Shown in pieces: positions 1 to 11,158 of a stretch of 64,000 nucleotides of DNA. The notes beneath the pieces were generated by a model. It made no database searches. It worked only from the letters and a program-made list of their open reading frames with translations, and was not told where the DNA came from. The translations under genes were made by a program, and so were the position numbers. Origin of the DNA: Arenicola marina (Eukaryota; Annelida; Polychaeta; Arenicolidae); NCBI GenBank assembly GCA_964019135.1, contig OZ025253.1, positions 32,786,548 through 32,850,547 on the forward strand, read 5' to 3'. Each line of letters begins with the position of its first letter. The stretch's first letter is position 1.

Positions 1-1077
1 ATTTCCCGATGTTCGGTGTGCGAGAGTGCGGTGGTGGAGCGGAGACCGTACAGGTTCGGGATATGAGCCAGCCGGTCGAGTGGCAATATATTAATGACTT
101 GAGGGCTGCCTGACGGGGAGGCCCACTTCATAAGGGTAATCCTAGTTCTGACTAAAGGCGGGTGGACGGGCAAAAGTCAGACAGCATGGGAGTGTCTAGG
201 GGGGGGGGGGTCACAAGGGGCACGTGCCTTCCCTTTCAGACCCTAAAGTGTTTGTCCCTCCCGCCCCTTTCCCCGGTCGTCAAATGTATGGACGTCTCCC
301 CCCCCCCCTCCCCCACCGGTCGTCAATTTTTTTTATTGTGCCTTCCACGGATTCTGAACACGCCCGATTTTTACCCGTCCTATCTATAGCCGCACAAAAG
401 GCTAGGGGTGTTGGGGTGGGTTGGAGGCGGGATGGGGGGGGGGGGGAGGGGGGGCTGCCTGCAAGACTGATCTAGTCTTGCTGCTGATTTTCATTGCCCG
501 GGCGGCTGTCATAATCTGAGGTGGTTATTTACATATACATTAATTATTGTTAACCTTAAAACCTTAGCTTAACATAATGAATGTCTGACAATAATACACC
601 TGTCTGTGACGTAGTACACGTAGCTTCAAACTTACGATCTGCTATCAAGCAAAACATATTGCTTCTGACATATTTAGCCACACATTTGCAGCACATGTTA
701 CAGTTCTGTTAAATGTGAATGTTAGTATTTCATTACATCCTATAATATGGAGTCTTTTTAATTGGTGACTATAGTATCTGTATAAGTAACTGTGGTTAAC
801 ACAGGATGGAGGCATGAGCCGGCTAACAGTGACCTCATTTTGCATCCTGGCGTCAAATCGTAAAGGCAATGAACTCAAACCTTTGGAGATGGGTTTAGGC
901 ATTTCCTGACAGACAGCCGCAGGTATATTTTCAAGGTGATCAAACTGTGGCAATTGTTAAAGGCTGCGAATGTGTGGGGAAATTCCTTATGAAAGGCTAG
1001 AACAACGCTTTCTACGAAAGAACCTGAAAAAATCTGTTTTTGGGCCCTCCCCCCCCCCCCCCCCCCTCCGCCCCCCA
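1..1077. other. Noncoding stretch, no gene recognised
   Basis: Mixed-composition DNA with several homopolymer runs (G and C near 200, 300, 440 and 1050). Reading frames on both strands are short, lack recognisable motifs and break in these runs. I see no gene here. Confidence 0.6.
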
Positions 1078-1078
1078 G

Positions 1079-1472
1079 GCGTTCGTCTGCGCAAAGAACA
1101 CTGACGCAGATCCACTTTCCGGAATAGCGACCTGACGGCGAGTGGTTTTCAGAACAAGGTCGGGACGTTTCCAGGATATGGCACTGGAGGTATTCTGGTG
1201 TTGTGTAACGTTTATATATAACGTGTTGGCCGCCAGGCAGGATCCCGACATCATTGAGCACTTTTTTTTTGCTCTCCCCCTCCGGGCTCTAGCCTGCGCA
1301 AAGAACGCTGACCCAGATCCACGTTCCGGAATAGCGACCTGACGGCGAGTGGTTTTCAGAACAAGGTCGGGACGTTTCCAGGATATGGCACGGGACGTAT
1401 TCTGGTGTTTTGTAGCGCTGCCTTATATATATAACGTGTTGACCGCCAGGCAGGATCCAGACATCATTGAGC
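1079..1472. repeat. Local direct duplication, ~180-bp unit, two copies
   Basis: A segment at about 1079-1260 recurs at about 1290-1472. Both copies carry the same core, beginning near CTGCGCAAAGAAC and running through GGTCGGGACGTTTCCAGG to the CGCCAGGCAGGATCC end, with scattered substitutions. A shorter echo of the unit's last ~20 bases follows to about 1510. The copies differ enough not to be an assembly stutter. No coding potential or terminal inverted repeats were seen. Confidence 0.75.
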
Positions 1473-1510
1473 AAGATCCAGACATCAGTGAGCAAGATCC
1501 AGACAACCTT

Positions 1511-2020
1511 ACCCACTGATCCGGTTAATCCAGGATCAGTGAGCCGGACACCTAAATTGAACCATCCCAACGGACAAATTAGACATCCTTCTTAGAATTT
1601 CGACAAACGGTGAGCTACTCTTATTGTCATAAACGCGACCAGTGATTGTGATGGCGTTTTTTTGGTACAAGATAAAGAATCGGAAATCTGGCCGATATTG
1701 ACATAATTCAGAGTTGTATTTAGGGAGGTTGTACTGTTGAAAGGAATGCTCTGTGTTTCAAGTTAGAGGCAATTTACTATGGACTAATTGCGTTCAAAGT
1801 ACGGTTGACATTTTGCGTTGTCGTACGAGCACAATGAAAGCGTTAAACGATTATTTTTTTTTCAAAATAGTACGGGGTCAAGGTTGAAAACGCTTGGTGC
1901 CTTGATGAAACATGTCTTCTAATTAATCATATTGATCAATTCATTCTGCACCGTAGCAGTAACACAGTAATGCTAAATAATGTTCTGTATTTGATGCTAA
2001 ACTGGAGACAGAGCACACCA
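1511..2020. other. AT-rich noncoding stretch
   Basis: AT-rich sequence between the local duplication and the 72-bp minisatellite. No gene, TIR or tRNA-like promoter was recognised. It may hold the promoter or a 5' exon of the gene at 2969, but nothing in the sequence marks one. Confidence 0.5.
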
Positions 2021-2928
2021 CCGGTACTTGTAGATCTAGTTATGTAACTGTATTGCACGAGCAGATACCGTCTGGTGCAGACAGGGTAGCCCCCGGTACT
2101 TGTAGATCTAGTTAAGTAACTGTATTGCGCGAGCACATACCGTCTGGCAGACAGGGTAGCCCCCGGTACTTGTAGATCTAGTTATGTAACTGTATTGCAC
2201 GAGCAGATACCGTCTGGTGCAGGCAGGGTAGCCCCCGGTACTTGTAAATCTAGTTATGTAACTGCATTGTGTGAGCAGATACCGTCTGGTGCAGGCAGGG
2301 TAGCCCCCGGTACTTGTAGATCTAGTTATGCAACTGTATTGCACGAGCAGATACCGTCTGGTGCAGACAGGGTAGCCCCCGGTACTTGTATATCTAGTTA
2401 TGTAACTGTATTGCGCGAGCAGATACCGTCTGGTGCAGGCAGGGTAGCCCCCGGTACTTGTAAATCTAGTTATGTAACTGCATTGTGTGAGCAGATACCG
2501 TCTGGTGCAGGCAGGGTAGCCCCCGGTACTTGTAGATCTAGTTATGCAACTGTATTGCACGAGCAGATACCGTCTGGTGCAGGCAGGGTAGCCCCCGGTA
2601 CTTGTAGATCTAGTTACGCAACTGTATTGCACGAGCAGATACCGTCTGGTGCAGGCAGGGTAGCCCCCGGTACTTGTAGATCTAGTTATGTAACTGTATT
2701 GCGCGAACAGATACCGTCTGGTGCAGACAGGGTAGCCCCCGGTACTTGTAGATCTAGTTATATAACTGTATTGCACGAGCAGATACCGTCTGGTGCAGGC
2801 AGGGTAGCTCCCGGTGCTTGTAGATATAGTTATGTAACTGTATTGCACGCCAGATATTGTCTGGTGCAGGCAGGGTAGTGCCCGGTACTTGTAAATCTAG
2901 TTATGTAACTGTATTGCACGCCAGACAG
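2021..2928. repeat. Minisatellite, 72-bp unit, about 12.6 copies
   Basis: Head-to-tail 72-bp units contain the constant blocks CCGGTACTTGTA, CTAGTTATGTAACTG and GAGCAGATACCGTCTGGTGC. Most units differ at only a few positions (GCACGAG/GCGCGAG/GTGTGAG, GCAG/AGAC). Because 72 is a multiple of three and the unit lacks stops in some frames, long repetitive reading frames exist on both strands; these look like by-products. The array stops 40 bases before the likely start codon of the gene at 2969, so it forms that gene's immediate 5' flank. Confidence 0.95.
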
Positions 2929-2968
2929 TTAAGTGGAGATATATCCTCGTACTTTCAGAATTGTCGAC

Positions 2969-4414
2969 ATGGATATCATCCCGGGACTCTCGCAGCTGAA
3001 GTCCGGTTTTCAGCTGGTGTGCGGTGACACAGAGGGTGCTAAGGCCACCTGGGATCACTTCACCCGAGGGTGTCCAGTGGTGTCTCAAGTAGCTTCGGCT
3101 GTGGAGGCGATCGCCGGTGATCCTGAGGCCGCCGAAAGACGACAACTGGCCTTTCTCGGTGATATGAGTGACTTGGCCGACGGCATCCCTGTCGTAGGAC
3201 ATGCCAAAGGAGTTATTCACTTAGCTTGCGGTGACGAAGAAGGGTTTGAAAAGGCGGAGAAGAGCGCGTCGCGCACTGTGGGAGTCATAGGTGGCGGGGT
3301 GGGCGGGTTCCTCGTCGGAGGCCCCCCGGGCGCCTTTGGGGGCGGCGTGGCCGGAGGTCTCGCGGTGGACGGGATGACGACGGGAATAGAGTCAGCGGTG
3401 AAGGATGAGTACAAGCCGGCGGGCACAATTGAGGTGGTGTCCAACCTTGCAACCGGCGACTCTAAGTCGGTCTCCGGCGATATCTTTGACATTGTCGGGG
3501 GAGTGGTATTCGATGGCATAGGCGGAATCGCTGCCGGCGAGAATATCGCCAGGAACAGTAAGATGTCCTTGAGAAATAAGCGTTTGTTGGCCGATAAGGG
3601 GGTCGACCCCAAGGCTATCAAGGCGCTAGATAGCAGCGTAAAAAAGCTGTATGGCAAAAAACTGCGACAAATCAAGAACGATGTCAAAGCTTCCTACGCG
3701 AAAGCCGAGGGGGTGAAAGTGTCCGGCAAGTCTAACAGGGTGAGGCGAGGGATGGCGAGGGCCATCGATAAGAACCACCCCAAGTACACTTATCACAACA
3801 TCCACGGGATGTACCGTGAGCCCGGGAGGCACGGTCAGATCAGCGCCGACCTTCACCCCACCAAGCCCCGCGGTCCCCACAGGGTCATCATAGAGGATCC
3901 GCAACGTAACTACCAGCCTCGTTGTGAGGCCTACACCGCTAGCCACGACTACGGCGTCAAACCGGAGGCGGCCCGACGACCGGCCTGGGCCAAGCCGTTT
4001 GATGCCTGCGCCGACCACAACAAGGTTGCGGCGGCTCTAGGGGTTGTGGGTCTGGCGATAGTACGTGGATCATGTGACAGCGATGATAGTGATGACAGGG
4101 ATGACAGCGATGACAACGATGACAGCGATGATAGCGATGATACCAATGACAATGGTGACAGCGGTGACAGCGATGGCAGCGGTGATAGCGATGATAGCAA
4201 TGACAATGGTGACAGCGGTGACAGCGATGGCAGCGGTGATAGTGATGATAACGATGACAGCGATGATAGCGATGACAGCGATGACAGCGATAACAGCGGT
4301 AATGTCGTTGATACTAGTAATATCAGTAACAGTGATGATAGTGGTGACAGCGATGGTAACGATGACAGCGGTGACAGCGGTGACAGCGGTGACAGCGATG
4401 GTAGCAGTACTTAG
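2969..4414 (+). CDS. Uncharacterised protein: GD-motif repeats, glycine-rich stretch, Asp/Ser tail
   Basis: An uninterrupted 481-codon frame. I chose the ATG at 2969, which has a good context (GAC ATG G), over the in-frame ATG at 2933 just outside the minisatellite. A CAG at 2956-2958 could be a splice acceptor of a 5' UTR intron. Residues ~4-165 hold four diverged ~35-residue repeats of the form hydrophobic-Pro-x-x-(S/G)...GD-x-x-x-A (IPGLSQ..CGD, CPVVSQ..AGD, IPVVGH..CGD, KPAGTI..TGD). A glycine-rich hydrophobic stretch (about 103-133) resembles a glycine zipper. Residues ~196-290 are Lys/Arg rich; a His/Tyr/Arg-rich block ends near 329; a short hydrophobic segment lies at ~353-365. The last ~112 residues are almost only Asp, Ser, Gly and Asn, phosphophoryn-like. 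No signal peptide is evident. I do not recognise the family; I have a vague recollection of similar GIPVVGH repeat proteins in marine invertebrates. Function unknown; regular codon-phase coding and the poly(A) signal after it argue for a real gene. Confidence 0.75.
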   Translation: MDIIPGLSQLKSGFQLVCGDTEGAKATWDHFTRGCPVVSQVASAVEAIAGDPEAAERRQLAFLGDMSDLADGIPVVGHAKGVIHLACGDEEGFEKAEKSASRTVGVIGGGVGGFLVGGPPGAFGGGVAGGLAVDGMTTGIESAVKDEYKPAGTIEVVSNLATGDSKSVSGDIFDIVGGVVFDGIGGIAAGENIARNSKMSLRNKRLLADKGVDPKAIKALDSSVKKLYGKKLRQIKNDVKASYAKAEGVKVSGKSNRVRRGMARAIDKNHPKYTYHNIHGMYREPGRHGQISADLHPTKPRGPHRVIIEDPQRNYQPRCEAYTASHDYGVKPEAARRPAWAKPFDACADHNKVAAALGVVGLAIVRGSCDSDDSDDRDDSDDNDDSDDSDDTNDNGDSGDSDGSGDSDDSNDNGDSGDSDGSGDSDDNDDSDDSDDSDDSDNSGNVVDTSNISNSDDSGDSDGNDDSGDSGDSGDSDGSST

Positions 4415-4760
4415 GCCGTGGTTATAACGATAATAGCCATGAGGAATTGTCAAGGGGGTGGGTCCTTATTATGCGACATAAATTAGACGACGAACTGGCG
4501 AAAAACTTCGGCAGGGAGTCCGAAAACCGACTAACAAATACATTCGATTTTCGAAGACGTAACTTACATGGCATACGGTTACGGTTATATTGTTTTTCTT
4601 TTTTTTTCGCCGATATGCGGCAGTCCTAAGACCATAAATTTCACAGTCACTTGTAAGCCCGGTAGGGCTGGGTGAGGTGTAATATTTTGTGTTTACCCGG
4701 TTGTTAATGTTATCAGTTGTATTCCTCATATGTGATTAAATAAACAAAATTACTTACTAA
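4415..4760 (+). promoter_or_regulatory. 3' UTR with polyadenylation signal AATAAA (4739-4744)
   Basis: After the stop at 4412-4414 comes ~325 bases of noncoding sequence ending in a canonical AATAAA hexamer at 4739-4744. This is a normal 3' UTR length and supports the upstream frame being an expressed, polyadenylated gene. The cleavage site is not directly visible. Confidence 0.55.
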
Positions 4761-6493
4761 AAAATTACTTACTTAGCATTACCCCCCCCCCCCGCCCCCT
4801 CCCCACCAGGCCCGCTGTTGCACACTGGATCCGCCAATGTGCCCATATGTATAATAAATGTATAATAAACATATATAATCAGTCTTCATGATAACGTTCA
4901 GAAATGTACAGGACACACAAGTAGTAACTTTTATAAATCAGCTGTCTGTTGTTTGATCTTCGAAGTATTATCTGCTGATCAGGAGTTGCCTCTTATCAAA
5001 ATACATGTTAATGGTGGCATTTTAGCTTTTTTGTGAAACGAATGAACAACAGATTTACTGTATCTTCGTGAACACGTCTTAAACATTGCTCAGGCGAACT
5101 TTTTCGGGTGGTTCAACTTTATTTCACCGACTGGATGCTACACTGGCCATGTATGTTAAGCTATGGTATAAAGCGCTTCTGCTGGAAGACCTCTTGTATT
5201 GGTGCTAATGCAATGGAGTCAGCGATGCTAGTTATTGCGAAAATTAACGCATTTGATAGAGTATCAGAGATCGTATAAGAACATGCTGGTAGTTCGACAG
5301 TATGGCCGTTTGGGGGAGCCACGGGCACAAATGCACGGCCAAGTACGGCGGAGTCGGTTGTTTCCACCTCACATAATCTCTGGTATAATTGCTAAAAAGG
5401 ACGTCGATATGTTTGATATTCTCATTTAGTTTATTGACTTGATGTAAATAACCGTATCCAATTTCATTCTAGAATTGCATAAAATATATGTATTTGAATA
5501 CAAAATATTTGCAGGTCGTGCTTCGATCCATGTTAGGGGCGAACAATTGTTATAACATAGCTCACGTATAACTCACGTCTAGAATTTACTATATAATCAA
5601 CCATTTCGTGGGTTCTATAATGGAAGATGGACGTATATGTAAGGTTGACTTAATCGGCACTTTGACGATATCCATCCGTGATGGAGGCCAACGTTCCGTG
5701 AATGTGTGTCATTTAGGACATCAAATATCAGGTGTAAAGAAACTGAATCTACAGTTAAGGTAGTATGCCACATTCCAAAACTGACGGTAGAAGATCGTGA
5801 AATTTTCACCAGATACATCTTTTTATATGTTTATTACAACGCAATAATAAAAATCGCTGTTTTAAGGCTACTTTTTCGAAAAAGTGAGGTGGAAGCCCCC
5901 CACCCCCCTATTACACTTGAACATGGCGGCCTAGGACAGTTTCAGTTATTTTCTGATTGTAAAAAAAAACAAGACTGTAAAACATCCTGATTTTTGCACA
6001 GGGAGTACTTTGTTATATACTTACAAGAATAATACAATAATATTGATAGCTTTTCACGCTATTTTTGTTAGCAATGTGAGCTTAAACCGTCCCAGCTGAA
6101 CCCCTTATGGAAACTTAACATTGTCGCTTACAGAATATCGGGGATAAAAAAAAACTTGAAAAAAAACTGGTCAAAAGTACTAATATTTTTAGTTTATATT
6201 ATTTCCTGTTATGTACATCGTTTTAATATTTAGACTTCGTGGAGAAAAAATGCTCGCAAACTCGAAAAACGGTCACATATAAATTGCATTCGCTAGGTGG
6301 CGCCACGGTGATCTCGCGTACTGGGCTATACTTGACTCTTTATTCTTCTAGATTGTTTGTGTGTCAAACGCGTACTATGTGGTGAATAAAAATTACTATA
6401 TTATTGCTATTTGATGGTCGTGTTATAACTTAGTACAACGGCGTTACATCCGAAGGCGGCTAAAATCATGTAACCTGACCCAAACCGCCCTTC
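4761..6493. other. AT-rich intergenic DNA; ends in a MITE-type terminus
   Basis: Mostly AT-rich DNA with no credible coding frame; the longest frames are under 100 codons and featureless. A CTCF-core-like word, CGCTAGGTGGCGC, lies at about 6293. The last ~55 bases (about 6437-6492) match one end of the MITE described at 8049-8520 (GGCTAAAATC ... CTGACCCAAACCGCCCTT), and the 4.65-kb direct repeat begins right after it. Confidence 0.6.
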
Positions 6494-7607
6494 AATAGCT
6501 AACCGTTGCCATAGCAATAAGACGTTATGACGGTTAATTGTTATTTTGGTATCCCCCTCCGTGAATTATGGTAAGGAGAATGCCCATGTACCAGTACATT
6601 CTTGAAAAACAATGTAAGAGGCGCAAGCCGAGTACATATCTTTTCAAGAATGGACTTGTACACGGGTATTCTCTGACTTAAAGTACGGTGAGCCTCACCT
6701 GTTCCCCTTAGCGTGAATAAGAGTTCTTTTAAGATGTACATTGCATCTCTCGCTTCCGAAACCAATAAAATAGCTGACTGAAGGCGGTCCATCTTCTATC
6801 TTAGAATGATAAACTTGAGTCATAGGTGAGCTAAGCTGAAACAATGGTTCGCTCTGACATGGAAGAACGTCGGACCCTGCAGCCACAAGTCAGTTTAGTT
6901 CATCTATAGATTGCAACAAGGAAGTCGTGGGTCGCATCAAGGCGCGTTGGCCACTTTAAATGGCTTATGTTATACAGACTATAGTGGTCATTTGAATGTG
7001 GAATATGATACTCAAAGGATATGATATTCAGCGATGTTGCGATGGTGTTTGAAACAAGTAACACCCAGTGCGTTGTTCATGGATAGGATACGTTTTGCAA
7101 ACTGAGTTTCGTGGGATTCACGAGAAAGGAAAATGATTTCTAGTGTGATTATAGGATATAAGGAAATGTCGGTATGTATTTTGCATATGAATTACATATG
7201 ATCTAAAATTCAGTTTCTAAAAATGGATGTTGTGATCTACGCTTGTTTTGAAGAGAAATTTGTATCTGTTTTTGCTGGGGCTTTTCATCGAGCGTCAAGC
7301 TTCCAGTTCATAATCCATTGTGGTTGTGATCTGTTTCAGAGAAGCTCACTTATTGCTCATGATTGGTATTGACTGCGATTGTCGATTTCGTTAGAGAAGG
7401 ACGATTGTTTAACAGAGAAATAGCTTGGTCTCCTTGAGTCAATCGCAATTTATCAGCTCGCTAACAGTACATTCGTGAAAAATAATGTACAGTTTAGACA
7501 ATAGGATGACGTCATAGCAGTACTTTAAGCCATGTAAACTGACACACATGTAATTAAATTTCTTGTATTTAGCAATGGGCCAACGGCCTTTCAGAATTCA
7601 ATATGAC

Positions 7608-7790
7608 AATAGCGCGAGTTTGCGGGGCGTTAGACAATTCTATTGGCCCGACATCAAGCTGTAGCAGCCCGCCAATTTTTATTATCGGCCCGAGGCCGCA
7701 ACGCCGAGGGCGGATAATGAAAATGAAGGACTGCTACAGCTTGATGAAGGGCCAATAAAATGCCTAACGCCAAGCAAAACTCGCGCTATT
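7608..7790. mobile_element. Foldback MITE in R1
   Basis: Inverted-repeat element: it opens with AATAGCGCGAGTTT and closes with AAACTCGCGCTATT. Inner arms pair too (CATCAAGCTGTAGCAG with CTGCTACAGCTTGATG; ATTGGCCC with GGGCCAAT). The whole could fold into one long hairpin. A diverged relative lies at about 8600-8735. No coding capacity. Confidence 0.8.
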
Positions 7791-8048
7791 ACTATTATTA
7801 CGAGCTTAATTTAAATTTAAGGCGTTGACTTGTCTCTGCTTCTTTGGTTTAATTTCCGCATGCAACGACCAAAGTAAAACATTTTGGGACTGACTGCCCG
7901 CAAAGCCTTTCCACATATAGTTTGCCAGTGGCCTTTTTGATACTATAGATCGTTGTTAAGAAACATGTTAAGAAACATGGCACGTGCAACTAAGCAACTA
8001 GTCATAGAAGCGGGCCATTTAAAGCTATAACTACAATTCTTTGGTGCG

Positions 8049-8520
8049 TGACGTCATGTTTCATTGTTCTACGCAGCGTCGCTATGGCAACGATTGTCGA
8101 TTGCATGGGCAGCAGGGCGGTTTGGGTCAGAATACAGCATTTTAGCGGCCTTCAGATGTAATGCTATTGTACTAGTTAACATGCCCACCAACTCGTACTA
8201 ATAAAGGCATATTTCACGTTGCCATAGTGACATTGCGTATGACAATGATACACGACGTCACACACAAAAAAACAAGAAGCCATCGACAGGACGGGCAGAT
8301 AATGAAAATGATTAAGAGTTGATATGATCGTGTTAACTGATACAATAGCGCGGGATCTCAAAGCGACTAAAATCCTTTATTACGAGTTTATGATCATGTT
8401 AACCAGTAAAATACCATTAAATCTGAAGGCCGCTAAAATCCTGTAATCTGACCCAAACCGCCCTTTGGCCTTTTAAATAGACACTCGTTGTCATGGCGTA
8501 GAACAATTAAATATGACGTC
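8049..8520. mobile_element. TIR MITE (ends TGACGTCAT / ATGACGTC) in R1
   Basis: The left arm carries TTGTTCTACGC, a CTATGGCAACGATTGTC block, GGGCGGTTTGGGTCAG, TTTTAGCGGCCTTCAGAT and AGTTAACATG. The right arm carries the reverse complements in reverse order. This 472-bp structure is an inverted-repeat, non-autonomous DNA element. Partial relatives lie at 6437-6492 and 47180-47335. No transposase frame is present. Confidence 0.75.
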
Positions 8521-9033
8521 TCAGACAAAAACATGTGGTTATTATCATTGTTCTATGCAATGTGATTGTGGGTATCGATTAATTACACGATCATCAACTC
8601 GTTGGCTCTTCATCAAACTGTAGCAGCGCTGCATCTTTCTAAGCATAGGATAATGAAACATGACGCTGAAGGATGTCGAACCAATAAAATTTCCTAACGC
8701 TTCACCACCTCGCGCTCTTGTTATATTTTCGTACGCCGTTAAGTATGAATCTCAAGAGGTACGGCCCAGTTTGTTGAATGTATATCGTATCTATCTGTAG
8801 TGTAGAATAAACTTCTGTTTTTCAAATGAGGTTATATCTAAACGCATCATCGGTTGAAGCGCCACTGATACAATATAATGGTTAGGCACATTGTTTAGAC
8901 AGATTGAGGTCAGTCTGCGAACACTGTGGCAAGTCGGGAAAGTAAGTAACTTAATTGGTTTGGGTAGGACGCCTGACCTCTGCAGGTCATCACATCGCGG
9001 CAATGGACATGGTCAATGACAGTAGAGGAGCCA

Positions 9034-9185
9034 TGTCCCAGGCAGTAGTCCCCTCCTCTTTGCGAAGATAGACCTCGGATCATCCTGCACAGGTGGGACT
9101 CGAACCACGCGGCGGCCGCTTGGGCTGGCTCAGCATAGGATTCTCTACCATGACGGAACTCACTACCTTCAAGGCCTCGAATTAG
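9034..9185 (-). mobile_element. tRNA-derived SINE, type B, in R1
   Basis: On the minus strand there is a tRNA-like internal promoter: GTGGTTCGAGTCCCACC is an excellent B box, and an A-box-like stretch (GGTAGTGAGTTCCG) lies ~60 bases upstream. The same B-box word with a CCTGTGCA flank recurs at about 54935. No tRNA fold is apparent, so a SINE rather than a functional tRNA gene. Confidence 0.6.
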
Positions 9186-9269
9186 ATAAAAGTTACAAAA
9201 TACCAGGATTATGTAGTTGGCGTTGTACCTCTCGTTGCCGGAACGAACAGTTTGATTGGCTGGTTTATA

Positions 9270-9500
9270 GTCAGGACGCTTTACCTGTTTTGGTCATATC
9301 GCGTCAGTGGGAGAAGCAAGGGAGAGTGAAGCCGTGTCCCCGGAGGAAACCCCCTACTCTTTACAAACAATATGGAATCTTTATCCTGCGACCACACAGG
9401 CATGGTCACAACGGGGCGCGAACCACTGATCCACGTGCCGTTAGGTTCTGAGGTGGCCAGAGTACTCCCCAAGGAGCTATCGAGGCGGCCCCCGAAGGTT
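9270..9500 (-). mobile_element. tRNA-derived SINE, type A, head interrupted, in R1
   Basis: Minus-strand copy of a family also seen at 21661-21908, 41207-41464 and 60688-60942. Shared words include GTGGTTCGCGCCCCGTTGTG (B-box region), GTCGCAGGATAAAGAT and a CGCGATATGACCA tail. The A-box part, intact in R2 as TAGCTCAGTGGGTTAGAGCG, is shortened by ~26 bases here. Confidence 0.7.
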
Positions 9501-10344
9501 TTTAAGCGACCACTCCTACAGCTCATGTATTGGACTATATTCGCTCCAGCAGTGACTGTTTTTATAAAATCGAATATTAGGAGTGATCAGTCAAATTCGC
9601 TTAATTCTTAGCGTTAGTCGACCAAGTGGTGAAATAAGCACACGGTAAAGCTTTTTATATATAAAATTTGACATTTTTTATTAGACAAGTTTCATTTATG
9701 AATGAAACACAAACGTGGGTTTCTTGTACAACAGTCATGAGACGAATCGCTCGCAATCAAAAATAACGCACAATACAACATACAGGACGATACATTCACT
9801 AGATGGCAGCACTCGCTGGCCAGCCGACCACTTATATACACTATCGCTAGATGGCAGCACTTGCTGATAGGCCAACCACGTATATACATACACTAAGGAA
9901 CCCCGTTTACCAAAGTCACACCCCTGCTGATCCAACCACCCGGCATTATCTACACAGAAGATTACCCGCTGCACTCATCCTCGTCCCAACAATATCATTT
10001 ATATCGAGAATACTAGTAACTTTCATCAAACCAAATCTCACTTATTTGAACCAGATACGCCCCGATATTTTACGCCAACCCGATAAAGGTTGGTTTACTT
10101 ATTACACGGGAGTTTACAGTGAACCAGTCGATAATGTCTGTTTATATTGCAAATATTCCAAGCACACTGCCGAAGACGTGGATGCCATACACGCTTGGGA
10201 AATGAAACGAGTTCGCGTGACGATTTGGCTTCAGAACAGCAACACCCAACACAACTGAACACCGCGGGATGATTGGCGGTAACGGGAAACACAGTAAGAA
10301 GGTCTCCATTACCGTAGTTGTGTTGAAAAAAAGCCAAAGCTTTA

Positions 10345-10565
10345 CCTCGGTATCGAGCAGCTACGGTAAGCCATCAATAATGGTAGCCGTGGCGCTAAAT
10401 CGAGCAACTACGGTAACCATCAATAATGGTAACTGCGGCGCTTAATCGGGCAGTTACGGTAACCATTGACAATGGTAACTGCGGCCCTTACTCGAGGAAC
10501 TACGGTACCCATTGATAATGGCAACTGCGGCGCTTAATCCAGCAAATACCGTAACCATTATGGTC
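10345..10565. repeat. 45-bp tandem array in R1, about 5 units
   Basis: Units contain AACTACGGTAACCAT, AATAATGGTAACTGCGGCGC and TTAATC-GAGC. Each unit holds the inverted pair CGGTAACCAT / ATGGTAAC, so it could form serial small hairpins. The array also occurs in R2. Confidence 0.8.
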
Positions 10566-11158
10566 ACTTCTCGGATGACAAACTGCCTGTCTGTATATAT
10601 ATTTATATAGTAGACCGTGTTACGAAGCCTCATACTAATACTCAGACAAAAAACACTTAATGATAACTTATGATCACGCAAATAATTATATGGTCGCCAA
10701 TTCCATCGGCGACGGTCCATTTAACTGTGAAGAGGGTCCACTTTGTACAGAACCAATAACTAATATTAATATTAATAATAAAAAATACCTCTGCTGCTCC
10801 TGTGTGATTTTGCTAGATAGATATGTATATATACACAAACACTCATGCCAGGCATTTCCTGGTTCACACTGGTGTCGACACTACCAGTCTTATATACATA
10901 TGTACACGTTGCCATGACAACGAAGGGAGGCTTATTCAGTCTGCATGCATAGTGTGGCAGGCTGCATATGACAATGAGGAAAGCAAGACCAGCGTGAGTG
11001 GGGGGGAGGGGGGCAAGGAGGGGGAGGAGATGGGTCTGGGTGCGGAGAGGGGGTGGATATATAGAGTACGTATAATTCTGAAGTGCCAGAACATCAGCAT
11101 TTCGCAGTCGCGTGGACAATTTCGCAAAGCGTAGTTCAGTTTCCACCCGCGGTGAGGG

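Larger units (their letters stand above)
6494..11158. repeat. Left copy (R1) of the 4.65-kb direct repeat
   Basis: Same orientation and nearly the same sequence as 18955-23571. Identity begins at CAATAGCTAACCGTTGCC and ends at CCGCGGTGAGG; outside these points the flanks differ. R1 is about 50 bp longer near 7225-7275, about 25-30 bp longer near 7690, and about 26 bp shorter at a SINE head near 9465. It contains two MITEs, two tRNA-derived SINEs and a 45-bp tandem array, listed separately. The end of the minus-strand pol frame runs into its right edge. No gene of its own was recognised. Confidence 0.9.

Noticed and set aside
9851-10258. 135-codon plus-strand frame inside R1 (partly kept in R2)
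   Set aside because: The R2 copy diverges in frame and composition is not protein-like; considered repeat sequence.
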